Origin: Bacteroidota bacterium
GTDB lineage: Bacteria > Bacteroidota > Bacteroidia > UKL13-3
NCBI GenBank assembly: GCA_027488905.1
Contig: JAIYAT010000035.1
Location: 124,001 to 188,000 of the forward strand
Reading direction: 5' to 3'
DNA: 64,000 nt
Part shown: in pieces, positions 9,291 to 19,131 of the stretch
Position numbering within the stretch: the stretch's first letter is position 1
Layout of the letters: the number at the start of each line of letters is the position of its first letter
Notes under the pieces: generated by a model
Seen by the model: only the letters and a program-made list of their open reading frames with translations
What the model was told of the DNA's origin: nothing
Database searches by the model: none
Translations under genes and position numbers: made by a program

Positions 9291-10655
9291 TTGGGCTTTT
9301 TAGAATTATCCTATATTTGCTCGATGATATTAAGTGTAACTGCTTCTTTGCCCCCTAATTGGTTGGTCATACCTTTTGTTTCTTTGCTATTGATGATTGC
9401 AACAGGCCCTGTTTTTTTTCCTCACTTTTGGCATCATCATTATAAAAAACTGAGTATTCTTATTGGAGCTACAGTTGGGTTGTATTATGTTTTTATGCTT
9501 CAAAATACTATTTTACCCTTAGAAACAATAGCAGAATACTTATCATTTATTAGCTTACTCACGCTTTTGTATGTTGCAAGTGGTGGTATTTATATATTTC
9601 TAGACATAGAATCAAAGGCTATTTCTAATATTATCTTTCTTCTTATTGCAGCCATTTTAACTAATTTAATTGGAACTACAGGCGCATCGGTGCTACTCAT
9701 TAGGCCATTTATGCGGTTAAACAGATACCGATTAAAGCCTTACCATATTGTATTTTTTATATTTATTGTTTCTAATGTGGGTGGCTCACTTACCCCAATT
9801 GGCGACCCACCGCTATTTATGGGCTTTTTAAAGGGCGTTCCTTTTCAATGGACCTTAACGCATCTTTGGAAACCTTGGTTGGTTGCCATTTTTAGCCTTT
9901 TAGGGATTTTTTATTATTTCGAGCGTAAAAACAAAGAATTAGATGAGGTGGATAGCAATGTTGAGTATAGCAATCGCATAATCATCACTGGCAAACGGAA
10001 CTTTTTTTGGCTTTTGGTAGCAGTTGCATCTGTTTTTCTTGACCCCAATATTTTTGATTTTATTCCAGCCATTGAGTTTCATGGTAAGAAAATATCTTTT
10101 GTTAGAGAAATCATTCAATTATTAGCCGCATTTTTAAGCTTCAGCTTTGCAAATACCAAAGCAATTAAAAGTAATGAATTTGATTTTGAACCTATCAAAG
10201 AGGTGGCCTTTCTTTTTGTTGGAATCTTCTTGAGTATGATGCCTGCCTTGCAACTGCTAGAAGCATTTGCACATGGAGCAGGCAGCAGCATGGTGCTCAA
10301 TGATTCTATCGTTTATTGGAGCAGCGGTATTTTTAGCAGTGTGCTAGATAATGCGCCAACCTATTTAAATGTAATGACTTTAATTTTATCTAAAGCCGGA
10401 CTAAGCATCAACGAAATTGCAGATGTAAAGGCCTTTGTAGCAGGCGAGAATTTTAGTCAATTAATGGCACTTTCTACTGGTGCAGTTTTCTTTGGTGCAA
10501 TGACTTATATAGGAAATGGACCAAACTTTATGGTGAAAGCAATTGCCGAACAAAATGGTGTTAAAATGCCAGATTTTGGCAAGTATATCCTTAAATATAG
10601 CCTACCCATTTTACTGCCAGTTTTATTTCTTGTTTGGATACTCTTCTTTATTTAA
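9291..10655 (+). CDS. Sodium:proton antiporter, NhaD/citrate-transporter-like
   Basis: LLIRPFMRLNRYR, NVGGSLTPIGDPPLFMGFLKGVPF, YIGNGPNFMVKAIAE. Confidence 0.85.
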   Translation: MGFLELSYICSMILSVTASLPPNWLVIPFVSLLLMIATGPVFFPHFWHHHYKKLSILIGATVGLYYVFMLQNTILPLETIAEYLSFISLLTLLYVASGGIYIFLDIESKAISNIIFLLIAAILTNLIGTTGASVLLIRPFMRLNRYRLKPYHIVFFIFIVSNVGGSLTPIGDPPLFMGFLKGVPFQWTLTHLWKPWLVAIFSLLGIFYYFERKNKELDEVDSNVEYSNRIIITGKRNFFWLLVAVASVFLDPNIFDFIPAIEFHGKKISFVREIIQLLAAFLSFSFANTKAIKSNEFDFEPIKEVAFLFVGIFLSMMPALQLLEAFAHGAGSSMVLNDSIVYWSSGIFSSVLDNAPTYLNVMTLILSKAGLSINEIADVKAFVAGENFSQLMALSTGAVFFGAMTYIGNGPNFMVKAIAEQNGVKMPDFGKYILKYSLPILLPVLFLVWILFFI

Positions 10656-10671
10656 TTTATTTTGCGTCAAT

Positions 10672-11412
10672 ATGCTAAACGGAAAAAAGATAATTGTTGT
10701 ATTACCAGCTTATAATGCAGCTAGAACCTTGGAAAAAACTTACGCAGAGATTCCAATGGAAATTGTAGACGAGGTAATTTTAGTGGATGATGCTAGCCGG
10801 GATGAAACTTCAGATCTTGCCAAAAGTATTGGAATTCAACATGTGATTAGGCATGAGAATAACAAAGGTTATGGTGGCAATCAAAAGACATGTTATAACA
10901 AAGCCCTTGAACTTAAAGGAGATATTGTAATTATGTTACATCCAGATTACCAATATACACCAAAACTTATTTTAGCCATGAGTAGCATCATTGCAAATGA
11001 AGTTTATCCTGTGGTGTTTGGTTCAAGAATTCTAGGTAAAGGCGCCCTAAAAGGTGGAATGCCTATTTATAAATACATTTTTAACAGAATGCTAACCTTG
11101 TTCCAAAACATTTTAATGGGACAAAAACTATCTGAATACCACACAGGTTATAGAGCTTTTGATGCCAATGTGCTTAAGGCAGTAAATTTTGATAAATGCA
11201 GTGATGATTTCGTTTTTGACAATGAAATAACTGCACAAATCTGTTTAAAAGGTTATGAAATAGCAGAAGTAACTTGTCCAACTAAATACTTTCCAGAAGC
11301 TTCTTCTATTAACTTTAAACGCAGTTCAATCTATGGACTAGGCGTGCTAAGAACGAGTATTATGTTTAGGTTGCAGAAGATGGGAATAGTTAATTTTAAA
11401 CTATTCTCCTAA
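10672..11412 (+). CDS. Glycosyltransferase family 2
   Basis: VVLPAYNAARTLEKTYAEIP...VILVDDASRDET; in-frame ATG at 10672. Confidence 0.9.
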   Translation: MLNGKKIIVVLPAYNAARTLEKTYAEIPMEIVDEVILVDDASRDETSDLAKSIGIQHVIRHENNKGYGGNQKTCYNKALELKGDIVIMLHPDYQYTPKLILAMSSIIANEVYPVVFGSRILGKGALKGGMPIYKYIFNRMLTLFQNILMGQKLSEYHTGYRAFDANVLKAVNFDKCSDDFVFDNEITAQICLKGYEIAEVTCPTKYFPEASSINFKRSSIYGLGVLRTSIMFRLQKMGIVNFKLFS

Positions 11413-11964
11413 GGCGTTTTTTAGCTGTACCGTTACAGAAGTTTTGTCCCAATGGAAATTTAAGGCAATTGAATTATTTGAATCAATTGGCGTTAAAAGG
11501 ATCTCAAATTGCTCTTTAATGGGCGCATCATTAATTGCTTCCACCTCTGTTCTCAAAACATCTTTTGATTTATCTGCTTCTTGTGCACCCCAACGGTCCC
11601 AATCGCTATTCACACATATTGTCCAAACTTTTTCTCCTGGATAAGCATATAAAGAATATTTGCCTGCTTCTAACTTTTTATCATTAAAGTAAATAGGAGA
11701 GTTTGTTTCAAAAACGGTTGCCTCATTTGCCCCTAAACGCCAATATTCTCCGTATGGTTGCAAGGCTTCTGTTGCTTTATCTCCAAATATAATTCTGCCC
11801 TTTGCTGAGGGACGACAATAATCAATCTTAATTTTTAATGGACCTTCTGCATATTCAGCTGTTGCTGATGGGCTGTGTTTTTTTGTGTCTTTTTTGAACC
11901 AATTGAAAAAAATAACAATAACAACAACAAATATGGCTGCGATAATAAGCGCTCTTTTTAACAT
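11401..11964 (-). CDS. DUF2911 domain protein
   Basis: YCRPSAKGRIIFG...YGEYWRLGANEATVFETNSPIYFNDKKLEAGKYSLYAYPG. Confidence 0.85.
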   Translation of the reverse strand: MLKRALIIAAIFVVVIVIFFNWFKKDTKKHSPSATAEYAEGPLKIKIDYCRPSAKGRIIFGDKATEALQPYGEYWRLGANEATVFETNSPIYFNDKKLEAGKYSLYAYPGEKVWTICVNSDWDRWGAQEADKSKDVLRTEVEAINDAPIKEQFEILLTPIDSNNSIALNFHWDKTSVTVQLKNALGE

Positions 11965-12007
11965 AGGTATTAAACTTTATTCAAATCTAAATATTTATAA
12001 ATCAGAG

Positions 12008-12715
12008 TCAAATAGAATCAATTTTTTTGACAAATTCTAACTCTTTAACAGTTAAGTTTTCAAAAACACCAGATTTTAAGTCTTTAAGTTCTAATTCTCC
12101 AATACTTGTTCTAATAAGTTTGGTTACATAATTACCTGCTTCAAAGCACATCCTCCGTATTTGTTTGTTCCGTCCTTCTTGTAATTTTACTTCTATAGCA
12201 TGGCTGTTAATTTCCCTCACCTTTGCCGGTAATGTTTGATATCCATTAAGCAAAATGCCTTGCTCAAAAATCCTAATAAGTGTATCATTTACTTCACTTT
12301 CTAGACAAACCAAATATGTTTTCCAAACCGATTTTCCTGGTCTTGTAATCTTGTTTAAAAACTTACCATCATCTGTTAAAATCAAAAGTCCCTCAGATGC
12401 TTTGTCTAGCCTTCCGCAAATTTGTAAGCCCTTTAAAGCATCGGGTAGGTTCAAACCTAAAGCATCTTTATCGTCTAATCGCATGCTGCATTCTATACCC
12501 AAAGGCTTATAATATTTAACATACTTATAGCTTTTTGAGGACTGAATTACTTGGCCTTTATAAATAACTTCATCCGTTTCTAATACCACACAGTTTGTTT
12601 CTGTATGTTGACCATTTAAAAGTACTTCCCCATTCTCTATAGCTAATTTTGCTTGCTTATGGCTTAGTGCGACTTTTTTTACAAGTAGGTTTTGAAGCTT
12701 GTTTCTAAAACTCAA
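12008..12715 (-). CDS. Pseudouridine synthase, RsuA/RluB/RluF type
   Basis: S4-like N-terminus, GRLDKASEGLLILTDDG, EGRNKQIRRMCFEAG. Confidence 0.92.
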   Translation of the reverse strand: MSFRNKLQNLLVKKVALSHKQAKLAIENGEVLLNGQHTETNCVVLETDEVIYKGQVIQSSKSYKYVKYYKPLGIECSMRLDDKDALGLNLPDALKGLQICGRLDKASEGLLILTDDGKFLNKITRPGKSVWKTYLVCLESEVNDTLIRIFEQGILLNGYQTLPAKVREINSHAIEVKLQEGRNKQIRRMCFEAGNYVTKLIRTSIGELELKDLKSGVFENLTVKELEFVKKIDSI

Positions 12716-13761
12716 TGTTCTTCGTTATAATAGATTTTATAAAACTTTCTGCCGTCAGACTCTATGCCTTTTTCAATCATATTCTTATTGCCATGTATAT
12801 AAATATGAAAGTTTTTGTCGAGTTTCAAAATGCTCTTAAAAACCTTTGCCTGTTTTTTTACTGCCTGCTCAGAAATGTCAAATCCGTCTTTAAGTTCTAT
12901 TTCATATTCGGTTTGAACCGAATTTTTATAATCTTTAAAAGAAGTCACTAAGCCTTCATTTCCTTCAAAAACTTGTTCTGTGAACAAATGCTCATTAAAG
13001 GTTTCGTTTTCCTTAAAAAAAGCTACGGAACGATTCAATAAATCAATTTGGTCTGTTCTGCTTACCTCAAACTCTTTCGGAACTTGTTTGGTTAAAAAGT
13101 CTTTGGTTACATGTAAGAAGTTTTGCGTTAAATGGTAAGCATCCGAGCAAGGTTTAATCTTTAAATAGAGGTCTTTCCAATAAGCCGCTTCGCTACTTTT
13201 ATTGGTTTTATCCGTTACACAAACTCGAAAACCTTTTTCTTCCTCTACATTTATTATCAAACAGCCTTTGTCTAATTTATCAATTGCAATGCCGCTCTCC
13301 ACTGCTAAGTCATAGTCCTGACCAATTCTGCTAACCTTCAAAAAATGGTCTTTTGTTTCTGCTTTAAAAATGCCAATGGCTTGAACCAAGTTGCCTTGAT
13401 ACTGCATACCATCGAAACTACAAACATAAAAATCGCCTGCCAAAATGTTGGGATGAATTGCAATTTCATATAAGTGCTTAGCCAAATGAATGCTTTGAAT
13501 ATGAAAGGAATCAGGGCGTTCAAACAAATCTTTGGCATAATTAAATACTGGATTTAAAGCGTGATCATCATTGCTAAAACTTAGGTGGTAATATTCTTGC
13601 GTTTGAAAAGGCTTTAAAAAATAAGAGAGAAGATGTGCTTCTAAATCCTCGTCTAATGCGGCAACTGACTGTTTAGAAAGCAACAATGGTTCGCCATTTT
13701 GCTTATTCCCTGTTTGGTGAACAGATAAATGTTTAATTGAACAAAGAGAAAAATCTAACAT
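12712..13761 (-). CDS. Nucleoid-associated protein, NdpA/YejK-like
   Basis: Family-like layout; 4-bp overlap with the pseudouridine synthase gene. Confidence 0.75.
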   Translation of the reverse strand: MLDFSLCSIKHLSVHQTGNKQNGEPLLLSKQSVAALDEDLEAHLLSYFLKPFQTQEYYHLSFSNDDHALNPVFNYAKDLFERPDSFHIQSIHLAKHLYEIAIHPNILAGDFYVCSFDGMQYQGNLVQAIGIFKAETKDHFLKVSRIGQDYDLAVESGIAIDKLDKGCLIINVEEEKGFRVCVTDKTNKSSEAAYWKDLYLKIKPCSDAYHLTQNFLHVTKDFLTKQVPKEFEVSRTDQIDLLNRSVAFFKENETFNEHLFTEQVFEGNEGLVTSFKDYKNSVQTEYEIELKDGFDISEQAVKKQAKVFKSILKLDKNFHIYIHGNKNMIEKGIESDGRKFYKIYYNEEH

Positions 13762-13806
13762 AATGGCGAAAGTTAATTTATTTTGAAGCTTTAAATCAAA
13801 AGAAAA

Positions 13807-14451
13807 TTGTCCGAAAAAATACTGCTAAATGAAAATGAATTCATTTTAATTCCGCAAAAAGCAATGTTTTGGAGCATAGAAGCTGCTTTGGTATTAAGTG
13901 ATATTCATTTAGGAAAAGCAACACATTTTCGAAAAAATGGCATTCAGTTTCCCGCCGAAGCAGGCAAGTTCGACCTATTTCAGCTTGAATCTTTAATTTC
14001 GATGTATAAGCCCAAAAAGATTTTTGTGGTGGGCGACTTATTTCATTCTCATCTCAACTCCGAATGGGATTGGTTCAAAGATTTTTTGAACCAATATGCT
14101 TTTATTAAATTCATCTTGTTGCGCGGAAATCATGATATTTTGCCAGCTTATCAATTAAAATTACCCAACTTAGAAACCGCACATAAATACGTAAGCCATG
14201 GTATTTGTTTAATTCATGAACCTCGCGGAGATGAAACTGAATATGTAATTAGTGGTCATATCCATCCAGGATTCACGCTTCGAGGAAAAGCAAAACAGGT
14301 ATTAAGATTACCTTGCTTCGTTATTGGTTCAAATCGAGCCATACTGCCTGCTTTTGGTGGACTCACAGGCTTGGCAAATTTTGAAAAGCAATTCAATGAT
14401 AGAATTTGGGTAATTGCAGATAATCAGCTTATTGAGATAACTTCCTTTTGA
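13807..14451 (+). CDS. Calcineurin-like phosphoesterase, PdeM-like
   Basis: LVLSDIHLGKATHFRKNGIQFP, VVGDLFHSHLNSEWDWF, LLRGNHDIL, VISGHIHPG. Confidence 0.88.
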   Translation: MSEKILLNENEFILIPQKAMFWSIEAALVLSDIHLGKATHFRKNGIQFPAEAGKFDLFQLESLISMYKPKKIFVVGDLFHSHLNSEWDWFKDFLNQYAFIKFILLRGNHDILPAYQLKLPNLETAHKYVSHGICLIHEPRGDETEYVISGHIHPGFTLRGKAKQVLRLPCFVIGSNRAILPAFGGLTGLANFEKQFNDRIWVIADNQLIEITSF

Positions 14452-14494
14452 AGTGAAATTTGTTCTTAGAAGTACTAACTTGCACAACAGAAAT

Positions 14495-14806
14495 ATGCAG
14501 CTAATTGAATTTACAGAATCTGCCATAGCGGCAATTCAACATTATAAAAATACATTGCAAATTCCTGAAGGTTATGCCTTACGAGTGGGAATTAGACAGA
14601 AAAATGCACAAGATAAAGGCTTGGTAATTGGTTTTGATGAAAAATCAGATAAAGACAAACAAGCCTTGGTTCAAGGAGTTGAAGTAATCTATAACGCAGG
14701 ACAAGTATTCTTTTTTGCTGGCTTGCTTATTGATTTTACCGAAAGAGAGGGAAGAAAAGGTTTTTTCTTTGTTGAAAAGAAAAATACAAATTCTTTAGTT
14801 AACTAG
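14495..14806 (+). CDS. IscA/HesB-fold protein lacking cysteines
   Basis: ITFTESA-type start, [44 protein letters not shown]; no Cys. Confidence 0.7.
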   Translation: MQLIEFTESAIAAIQHYKNTLQIPEGYALRVGIRQKNAQDKGLVIGFDEKSDKDKQALVQGVEVIYNAGQVFFFAGLLIDFTEREGRKGFFFVEKKNTNSLVN

Positions 14807-14808
14807 CT

Positions 14809-16041
14809 ATGACATTTACCGAAAATTTAAGCATAGCACTCAATTCTATTAAAGGAAACAAGTTAAGAGCAATCATAACTGCCCTTATTATTTCTATTGG
14901 TATTATGTCCTTGGTTGGAATTTTAACTGCAATAGATGGCATAAAGGCCGGCATTAATACTTCCTTTTCTAACATGGGAGCAAATTCCTTTAACATTAAA
15001 AATAGAGGGCAAAGCATCAAATTTTCAGGAGGCCCAAGAGGGGTTAAAAAGTATAGACCTATCTTAAAAACAGAGGCTGATAAGTTTGTACAAGATTTCA
15101 AATTTCCAGCAATCATCTCATTGTCGGTAAATGCAAGCTTTAACAGCACTGTTAAGTTTGGAAACAAAAAAACGGATCCCAATGTGTTAGTTATGGGAGG
15201 AGACATCAATTACCTAAAAGTTGCAGGATATGATGTTGCTGAGGGAAGAAACTTTTCTCAACAAGAAATCAATTCAGCTACAAATGTGGCTATCATAGGT
15301 TCAGAACTTAAAACTAAACTATTTAAAAGTCTTAATCCTTTGGGAGAAAACATATTTATTGGTGGAGCAAAGTTTCGCGTAATTGGATTATTAAAAAGCA
15401 AGGGGAGTAGCATGGGTTTTGGTGGAGATAGAATCATCATTGTGCCAATACAAAATGCTTATCAAACCTTTTCAATGCCAAACATGAGCAGTGTGATTAC
15501 AGTTGCGGTAAATGATATCAAAACCCTTGATTTTGCAGTTGAAGAAGCTACTTCTGTTTTTAGAAAAGTAAGGCGAATACCAGTTCGTTCAGAAGACAAT
15601 TTCAATATTTACAAATCTGATAATATTGCTAAAGAATTAATCTCCAATTTAAGTTATGTTACCATCGCAGCAACGGTGATTGGGTTTATAACCCTTATTG
15701 GTGCAGCGGTAGGATTAATGAATATCATGTTGGTGTCTGTAACAGAAAGAACCCGTGAAATAGGTATTCGCAAGGCTATTGGTGCCACACAAGAAGTAAT
15801 ACGAAGGCAATTTTTAATGGAGGCAATTGTTATTTGTCAAATTGGTGGAATAGGTGGAATCATCCTTGGGATAATCATTGGAAATGTTGTAACCTCTTTG
15901 GTTGGGGTAGGCTTTATAATTCCATGGCTTTGGATTTTAGGTGGTGTTACACTATGTCTTTTGGTTGGACTTGTTAGTGGCATTTATCCGGCAATAAAAG
16001 CCAGTAAGCTTGACCCAATTGATGCTTTAAGATTCGAATAA
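14809..16041 (+). CDS. ABC transporter permease, MacB/FtsX-like
   Basis: [56 protein letters not shown]. Confidence 0.92.
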   Translation: MTFTENLSIALNSIKGNKLRAIITALIISIGIMSLVGILTAIDGIKAGINTSFSNMGANSFNIKNRGQSIKFSGGPRGVKKYRPILKTEADKFVQDFKFPAIISLSVNASFNSTVKFGNKKTDPNVLVMGGDINYLKVAGYDVAEGRNFSQQEINSATNVAIIGSELKTKLFKSLNPLGENIFIGGAKFRVIGLLKSKGSSMGFGGDRIIIVPIQNAYQTFSMPNMSSVITVAVNDIKTLDFAVEEATSVFRKVRRIPVRSEDNFNIYKSDNIAKELISNLSYVTIAATVIGFITLIGAAVGLMNIMLVSVTERTREIGIRKAIGATQEVIRRQFLMEAIVICQIGGIGGIILGIIIGNVVTSLVGVGFIIPWLWILGGVTLCLLVGLVSGIYPAIKASKLDPIDALRFE

Positions 16042-16042
16042 A

Positions 16043-17104
16043 ATGAAAAATACATTTGGTTATTTAAGAGATACTTATCAGAATGGTATCATAATCGCAG
16101 CCCTTATTTTTCTTGGGGTTTTGTTAGTTCGACTTTGGTATGTTAGAAAAGAAATTACCACTAGAAGCCTAATTTGGAAAGCTAAAGTTCCAGTTTTAGT
16201 ATGGATTTTAAAACTAATTTGGCTTATAACTATGCTATTGTTTTTACTTAATATTCCTACTTGGTTTTTAAGCGTAGCAAGTTTCAAACCTTTGGTTCAA
16301 CCCCTTCTTTACAATACTTTTTTGATAGTGTTAATATCCATTGCTATCATGGAAATTATCCTAAGCTTTACAGTTACCAAAAGCTTGGCCGAGCAATTTA
16401 TCAAACGAATGGTTTTCCTTTTGATGGCTATTTTTTGTTTGTTTTCATTTGGTTTTGCTGCGTTAATCTTCAAAGGAACTTTTGATTATCCATTAGTGGC
16501 TGAATGCAACATCATAGAAATGCCAGTTAAAGGAAAGTGGCTTGCTTTGCATGCGGGCGAGAAACCTTGGGTGAATTATCATGGAAATTACCCTCCACAA
16601 AAATTTAGTGTAGACATGGTTAAAGTTGATGATAAGGGTAATTTCTTCAATGAAATGGGTGAGAAGAATGCAGATTTTTTATGCTTTAATGACACTGTAT
16701 TTTCCCCTGTAAATGGAACTGTAGTTAAAATTGTTAATACCTTTCCAAACCAAGAAATTGCTAATGGACCAGATACCTTTAATACGGCTGGAAATTACAT
16801 CACTATTCAAATGTCTGAGAATAAATTTCTGTTTTTATCTCATCTTTCTCCAGACAATATAAAAGTAAAAGAGGGTGATACTATAAGGTTGGGAGACCAT
16901 TTGGCAAGCCTTGGTAATAGTGGTAATTCAACCTTTCCACACTTGCATATAAGAATTCAAAATAAGCCTGCTTACAATGATACAACAGCATTAGGTTTGC
17001 CATTTCGTTTCAATCAAATCAATAGAAATAGATTTGGGTTTTGGTCTGGAAAAGGCACACCTTATTTAAATAGAAACGATATTTTTTACAGAGAAAATGA
17101 ATAG
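16043..17104 (+). CDS. Membrane-anchored M23 family metallopeptidase
   Basis: Four N-terminal TMs; FSPVNGTVVKIV, LSHLSPDNIKVKEGDTIRLGDHLASLGNSGNSTFPHLHIRI. Confidence 0.88.
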   Translation: MKNTFGYLRDTYQNGIIIAALIFLGVLLVRLWYVRKEITTRSLIWKAKVPVLVWILKLIWLITMLLFLLNIPTWFLSVASFKPLVQPLLYNTFLIVLISIAIMEIILSFTVTKSLAEQFIKRMVFLLMAIFCLFSFGFAALIFKGTFDYPLVAECNIIEMPVKGKWLALHAGEKPWVNYHGNYPPQKFSVDMVKVDDKGNFFNEMGEKNADFLCFNDTVFSPVNGTVVKIVNTFPNQEIANGPDTFNTAGNYITIQMSENKFLFLSHLSPDNIKVKEGDTIRLGDHLASLGNSGNSTFPHLHIRIQNKPAYNDTTALGLPFRFNQINRNRFGFWSGKGTPYLNRNDIFYRENE

Positions 17105-17984
17105 GTTTATCTGGCCCTTGTTGCAACATGTTAATATTTGGTTGTTAGCAGCTACCATTATCAGTATTTTGTTTTTCTTTTTTGCAATGCGCGTGAGGTT
17201 TGCTAAACACCCCTCTGTTAAGTCCTATTCACTGTTTTTTTACGCATTTATTTTCTACGCTATTGCAGCAATTTCTTTTGTAGTGCTAAATGCCATGAAT
17301 AGCTTTTTAAATATAAATGATGGGTTTTACAGCGAGGTATGGTGGTTTCTTCCAATAAACATTTTGGCAGCGATTACAGGATATTTAATAGCATTAATCA
17401 TTCATACCTCAGCGGTTAAAGTAGCAGAACCTTATACCTATAAACTGATGAACAGTTCGCTATTGATAATTTCCTTAGCCCTAATATTTACGCTTTTGGT
17501 TCAACCCATACAAACAACATTTGACCGTGTTTTAAGCTACAACACGCCACCGCCAAAGCCAAAATCAATTAATCTTGCAGCTGTAGAAGAAGTGCAAATA
17601 GATTCAGTATTTACAAGTGTTGAAGGCATCCCTTCCCAAATTTTTGATTCAATTCAAATTAGTTATTCCAATCAAAAACTTAAGTTTATAAATCCTGCCA
17701 ATGGATTTTCCTTTAATTCAAAATTGCTCATTCAGCCTATAGAACAAATTTATGTATTACCAATTACGTCTTTTAAATACCTTGCTGTGCTAGCATTAGC
17801 GCCTAGAATTCAAGCGCAATCAGAATTATTATTGATAGATAGCATGGGAACTTGCGTATTCAATCAATCTTATTCAAAGTATTTTAACGTAATAAGTTTG
17901 AACGCAAATAACAGTCAGTTGCAAATAAATGAGCGAAATTTAGAAGACAGTGTGCTGCTTGGATTAACCTATCAATTAAGGTAG
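17097..17984 (+). CDS. Hypothetical membrane protein
   Basis: Four or more TM helices and C-terminal soluble domain; overlaps the M23 gene. Confidence 0.6.
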   Translation: MNRFIWPLLQHVNIWLLAATIISILFFFFAMRVRFAKHPSVKSYSLFFYAFIFYAIAAISFVVLNAMNSFLNINDGFYSEVWWFLPINILAAITGYLIALIIHTSAVKVAEPYTYKLMNSSLLIISLALIFTLLVQPIQTTFDRVLSYNTPPPKPKSINLAAVEEVQIDSVFTSVEGIPSQIFDSIQISYSNQKLKFINPANGFSFNSKLLIQPIEQIYVLPITSFKYLAVLALAPRIQAQSELLLIDSMGTCVFNQSYSKYFNVISLNANNSQLQINERNLEDSVLLGLTYQLR

Positions 17985-19115
17985 TTAATCAAGTTGAAAT
18001 AAGTCGGATGCAATGCCATCTGCATAAAAAAGTGCATTTTCTGCAATCTTGAGTTTATCTTCAACTAGTAGTAATTTTCCTTCCATAATTAATTTTTCTG
18101 CTTCATGCAGCAGTTTGTTTTTTCGATTTGAACCAAACCTTTGCGCGAGTAAATCTAAGTTAATACCCCAAACTGTTCGCAAGGAGGTCATAATATATTC
18201 ATTGAACTTGTTGGATTCTGTAAGAACTTCAGTTGTTAAAGGCAGCTCATTATTTTGTATTGCTTTAAGATATTGTGGGTTATTTGCGATGTTCCAACTT
18301 CTTTGGTTGCCATTAAAACTATGAGCAGCCGGCCCAACACCTAAATAATTTTCTCCCCTCCAATAGTTTGTATTATGGAGTGCTAGCTTTTCTGGTTTTG
18401 CAAAGTTGGAAATTTCATAATGTATATAGCCAGCTTTTAGCAACATTTCTCTTAAAATCTTAAACTGCACTTCTGCAATTTCTTCTTCAATTGGTGGAAT
18501 TTTGCCTTTTTCAATCGCATTGGCCATCGCAGTTTTGGGCTCAATGGTTAAACTATAAGCAGAAATGTGTTCAGGAGAATAACTAAGGGCAGTTGCAATG
18601 TTAGCAATCCAATCTTCATGTAACAAATTAGGTAGCCCATACATTAAGTCGAGGCTGATGGCATTAAATCCGTGTTTCTTAACTAAACCTAATGCATTTT
18701 TTGCTTGGCTAACATCATGTGCACGGTTCATCCAAGCAAGGTCTTGAGCCAAAAAACTTTGAATACCTAAACTTAATCGATTTATTGGTGTGCCTTTCAA
18801 ATATTCCAGGTATGCTTCCGTTATATCATCAGGATTTGCTTCTATGGTAAATTCCCTTAGCTGAGAAAGGTCGAAATGATTTTTTAAAGTATCTAAAATA
18901 ATTGAAAGTTCTTCTGGCAATAAAATACTAGGAGTTCCTCCACCAAAATAGATGCTTTCAATAATCTGACCTGATAATTCATGCTTCCTTAAAATTAATT
19001 CTTTTGATATTGCTTCGCACAAGCTTAATTTGTGATGTAAGGTGGTACTGAAGTGGAAATTACAATAGTAGCATGCCTTTTTACAAAACGGAATATGAAT
19101 ATAAATACCAGCCAT
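17985..19115 (-). CDS. hemW: Radical SAM coproporphyrinogen III oxidase-like protein
   Basis: GIYIHIPFCKKACYYCNFHF, YFGGGTPSIL, LSLGIQSF. Confidence 0.93.
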   Translation of the reverse strand: MAGIYIHIPFCKKACYYCNFHFSTTLHHKLSLCEAISKELILRKHELSGQIIESIYFGGGTPSILLPEELSIILDTLKNHFDLSQLREFTIEANPDDITEAYLEYLKGTPINRLSLGIQSFLAQDLAWMNRAHDVSQAKNALGLVKKHGFNAISLDLMYGLPNLLHEDWIANIATALSYSPEHISAYSLTIEPKTAMANAIEKGKIPPIEEEIAEVQFKILREMLLKAGYIHYEISNFAKPEKLALHNTNYWRGENYLGVGPAAHSFNGNQRSWNIANNPQYLKAIQNNELPLTTEVLTESNKFNEYIMTSLRTVWGINLDLLAQRFGSNRKNKLLHEAEKLIMEGKLLLVEDKLKIAENALFYADGIASDLFQLD

Positions 19116-19131
19116 AACTAAGTGCTAATTA

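Noticed and set aside
14809-16041. Orphan MacB-like permease as a novel transporter system
   Set aside because: Permeases encoded apart from their ATPase are common in Bacteroidetes; nothing here is specific enough.
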